Source: an uncultured Pseudomonadota bacterium (GTDB taxonomy: Bacteria > Pseudomonadota > Gammaproteobacteria > Methylococcales > Methylomonadaceae). Taken from it: a stretch of 8,572 nt of DNA. Below, piece by piece: positions 7,142-8,572 of this stretch. Below the pieces are notes generated by a model. It saw only the letters and a program-made list of their open reading frames with translations, had not been told where the DNA came from and ran no database searches. Numbering within the stretch: position 1 is the first letter of the stretch; every line of letters starts with the position of its first letter. The DNA is taken from positions 1 through 8,572 of the forward strand of contig CAIVBX010000066.1 in assembly GCA_903904275.1 (NCBI GenBank), in the 5' to 3' direction. The translations under genes and the position numbers were made by a program.

Positions 7142-8227
7142 ATGAAACCATCGATAGAACAAAAATTACAAAACTTGTGTGAACGCCACGACGAAATTTC
7201 GGCGTTACTTTCTGAACCAGAAACACAAGCAAATCAAAATAAATTCCGTTCTTTGAGCCAAGAATACGCGCAAATTAGCCCATTGGTTGATTGCTATAAA
7301 CGTTATGAATCGCTGTTAAAATCGCTTGCCGCCGCAAAAGAAATGGCAAATGACAGCGACCCAGAAATGCGCGAATTGGCAAAAGATGAAATTAGCGAAA
7401 CCGAAAATGACATCGAAAATTTAGAAACAGAATTGCAAGTTTTACTTTTGCCAAAAGACCCAAACGACACGCGCAACATTTTCTTAGAGGTTCGAGCGGG
7501 AACAGGTGGCGACGAAGCGGCGATTTTTTCGGGTGATTTAGCGCGAATGTATCAACGTTTTGCAGAAAAAAAAGGCTGGCAAACTGAAATTATCAACGAA
7601 AGCGAAGGCGAACACGGCGGTTATAAAGAAATTATTTTGCGTGTTTCAGGACGTGATGTGTATTCACAATTAAAATTTGAATCAGGCACACACCGTGTGC
7701 AACGTGTTCCCGAAACCGAATCTCAAGGTCGAATTCATACGTCTGCTTGCACAGTTGCGATTATGCCTGAAGTGGAAGAAATTGATTTCATCGACATCAA
7801 TCCCGCCGATTTAAAAGTGGATACCTTTCGCGCATCGGGTGCGGGTGGTCAACATATTAACAAAACAGAATCCGCAATCCGAATTACGCACATTCCAACA
7901 GGAACAATTGTCGAATGCCAAGACGAACGCTCACAACATAAAAATAGAGCGCGGGCGATGTCGCTGTTAGCGTCACGGATTCTTTCAGCAAAACAAGAAA
8001 AACAACATTCTGAACAATCGTCGTTACGAAAATTACAAGTTGGAAGCGGCGACCGCAGTGAACGCATTCGTACTTACAATTATCCGCAAGGTCGTTTGAC
8101 AGACCATAGAATTAACTTAACGCTTTATAAACTCGATGACATTATGAGCGGCTCGTTAGAACAAGTCATTGAACCGTTAATCAGTGAACATCAAGCCGAA
8201 TTATTAACGCAATTAGGCGACGACTAA
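7142..8227 (+). CDS. prfA: peptide chain release factor 1
   Basis: RF1 recognises UAA and UAG in the ribosomal A site and triggers hydrolysis of peptidyl-tRNA. The protein has 361 aa (E. coli 360). The stop-reading tripeptide is P190-E191-T192 within RVPETESQGRIHTSA, the P-x-T form of RF1 and not the SPF of RF2. The catalytic GGQ is at 235-237 in SGAGGQHINKTESA. LEVRAGTGGDEAAIF (115-129) is also typical. The glutamine of GGQ is the residue that PrmC methylates in other bacteria. ATG at 7142 lies 3 nt after the hemA stop and has no Shine-Dalgarno sequence, so translation is probably coupled to hemA. The gene after it is slyX, where prmC follows prfA in E. coli. Confidence 0.98.
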   Translation: MKPSIEQKLQNLCERHDEISALLSEPETQANQNKFRSLSQEYAQISPLVDCYKRYESLLKSLAAAKEMANDSDPEMRELAKDEISETENDIENLETELQVLLLPKDPNDTRNIFLEVRAGTGGDEAAIFSGDLARMYQRFAEKKGWQTEIINESEGEHGGYKEIILRVSGRDVYSQLKFESGTHRVQRVPETESQGRIHTSACTVAIMPEVEEIDFIDINPADLKVDTFRASGAGGQHINKTESAIRITHIPTGTIVECQDERSQHKNRARAMSLLASRILSAKQEKQHSEQSSLRKLQVGSGDRSERIRTYNYPQGRLTDHRINLTLYKLDDIMSGSLEQVIEPLISEHQAELLTQLGDD

Positions 8228-8437
8228 ATGATGGAAAATCGTTTGATGGAATTAGAAATCAAAGTGTCATATCAAGAAGATTTGTTGCAAATCTTGAATG
8301 ACATTATCGCCAAGCAACAGCAACAAATTGACCGTCTTGAAATTGCTTTTAAAAATGTGAATGAACGTGTAAAAAGTTTGGCAACGAAAATGCCAGACGA
8401 TTCCACGCAACAACATGAAATTCCGCCGCATTATTAA
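8228..8437 (+). CDS. slyX: SlyX family protein
   Basis: This is a small 69-aa protein (E. coli SlyX 72 aa) of unknown biochemical function. It matches the family in length and layout: an N-terminal acidic segment ENRLMELEIKVSYQEDLL (3-20), a predicted coiled coil to about residue 52 with an ILNDIIAKQQQQIDRLE core, and a polar tail ending in IPPHY, as E. coli SlyX ends in PPPHY. The ATG follows the prfA stop directly (TAAATG), with only a distant, weak purine stretch upstream, so it probably depends on reinitiation after prfA. A second ATG at 8231 is an equally possible start. The next ORF begins immediately after its TAA. Confidence 0.88.
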   Translation: MMENRLMELEIKVSYQEDLLQILNDIIAKQQQQIDRLEIAFKNVNERVKSLATKMPDDSTQQHEIPPHY

Positions 8438-8572
8438 ATGCTAATTCGGATTGCACTTTGGTTATTTTTACTGTGTTTGCCAGTATTTATACTGGCAAAA
8501 GCGTTGTTAATTTTTGCGTTTTTTGTGATTGCGTCTTTGGTCATGAAAGGCGCAATTTTCTTGATGTTTGCG
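8438..8572 (+). CDS. unidentified membrane protein, 5' part (runs off window)
   Basis: The first 45 codons are open to the window edge with no stop. The translation starts MLIRIALWLFLLCLPV and is almost wholly hydrophobic, with single lysines near residues 21 and 37, which suggests two transmembrane helices (about 4-20 and 22-45). I do not recognise the family. ATG follows the slyX stop directly (TAAATG), so it looks like the next gene of the hemA-prfA-slyX string. No Shine-Dalgarno sequence is visible. A 10-bp inverted repeat lies inside it at 8476-8499. It is too short to exclude a non-coding hydrophobic frame. Confidence 0.55.
   Translation, partial: MLIRIALWLFLLCLPVFILAKALLIFAFFVIASLVMKGAIFLMFA
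8476..8499. repeat. perfect 10-bp inverted repeat
   Basis: TTTGCCAGTA (8476-8485) and TACTGGCAAA (8490-8499) are exact reverse complements around TTTA. The next T-A pair also matches, leaving only a central TT unpaired. It lies 39 bp into the membrane-protein ORF. It could form an mRNA hairpin just after the start of translation or be a dimeric protein-binding site. There is no U-run directly after it on either strand, so it is not a standard terminator. Confidence 0.75.

Noticed and set aside
7566..7573. Run of eight A in prfA as a slippage or frameshift site
   Set aside because: It encodes the conserved EKK of AEKKGW and the normal frame continues intact to the end, so a programmed event is not supported.
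1..8572. CRISPR array, insertion sequence, prophage or defence genes
   Set aside because: No spaced direct repeats, terminal inverted repeats, transposase, integrase or nuclease-like proteins are visible; the genes are standard housekeeping genes.

Overview
This window is a stretch of chromosomal housekeeping genes from an AT-rich gammaproteobacterium. The evidence is the gene order: a TPR lipoprotein gene, lolB, ispE, tRNA-Gln, prs, long-form rplY and pth run on the minus strand, divergent from hemA-prfA on the plus strand. That layout is familiar from Pseudomonas and related non-enteric gammaproteobacteria, and single proteins (HemA, SlyX, LolB, IspE) carry clear gammaproteobacterial signatures. 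I cannot fix the order or genus by eye.

Layout. Positions 1-206 (minus) hold the start of a tRNA cluster: tRNA-Tyr(GUA), tRNA-Gly(UCC) and the first 20 nt of a probable tRNA-Thr, driven by a strong sigma70-type promoter at 220-248. In E. coli this tRNA trio leads into tufB, so a tuf gene probably lies just left of the window. Positions 258-5726 (minus) form a tightly packed gene string transcribed right to left: TPR lipoprotein, lolB (6-nt gap), ispE (17-nt overlap with lolB), tRNA-Gln(UUG), prs, rplY, pth. The 155-bp divergent intergenic region (5727-5881) must hold the start of that string and of the plus-strand string hemA (5882-7138), prfA (3-nt gap), slyX (0-nt gap) and an unidentified membrane-protein ORF (0-nt gap) that runs off the right edge. 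No gene-free stretch exceeds 300 bases.

How the genes relate. Much of the window serves translation: tRNAs, ribosomal protein L25, peptidyl-tRNA hydrolase, release factor 1, and HemA, which uses glutamyl-tRNA as substrate. Prs supplies PRPP, IspE makes an isoprenoid precursor, and LolB inserts lipoproteins into the outer membrane next to a TPR protein that is itself a predicted lipoprotein. All nine complete coding genes end in TAA. Several starts are GTG (pth, lolB, the TPR gene), and several genes lack a visible Shine-Dalgarno sequence (hemA, prfA, the last ORF, pth).

I see no mobile element, CRISPR array, phage gene or defence system, and nothing I would call a new biological system. The points most worth a second look are an intrinsic-terminator-like hairpin inside the start of pth, slyX plus a membrane ORF where prmC often follows prfA, and a near-perfect 24-bp palindrome inside that last ORF.
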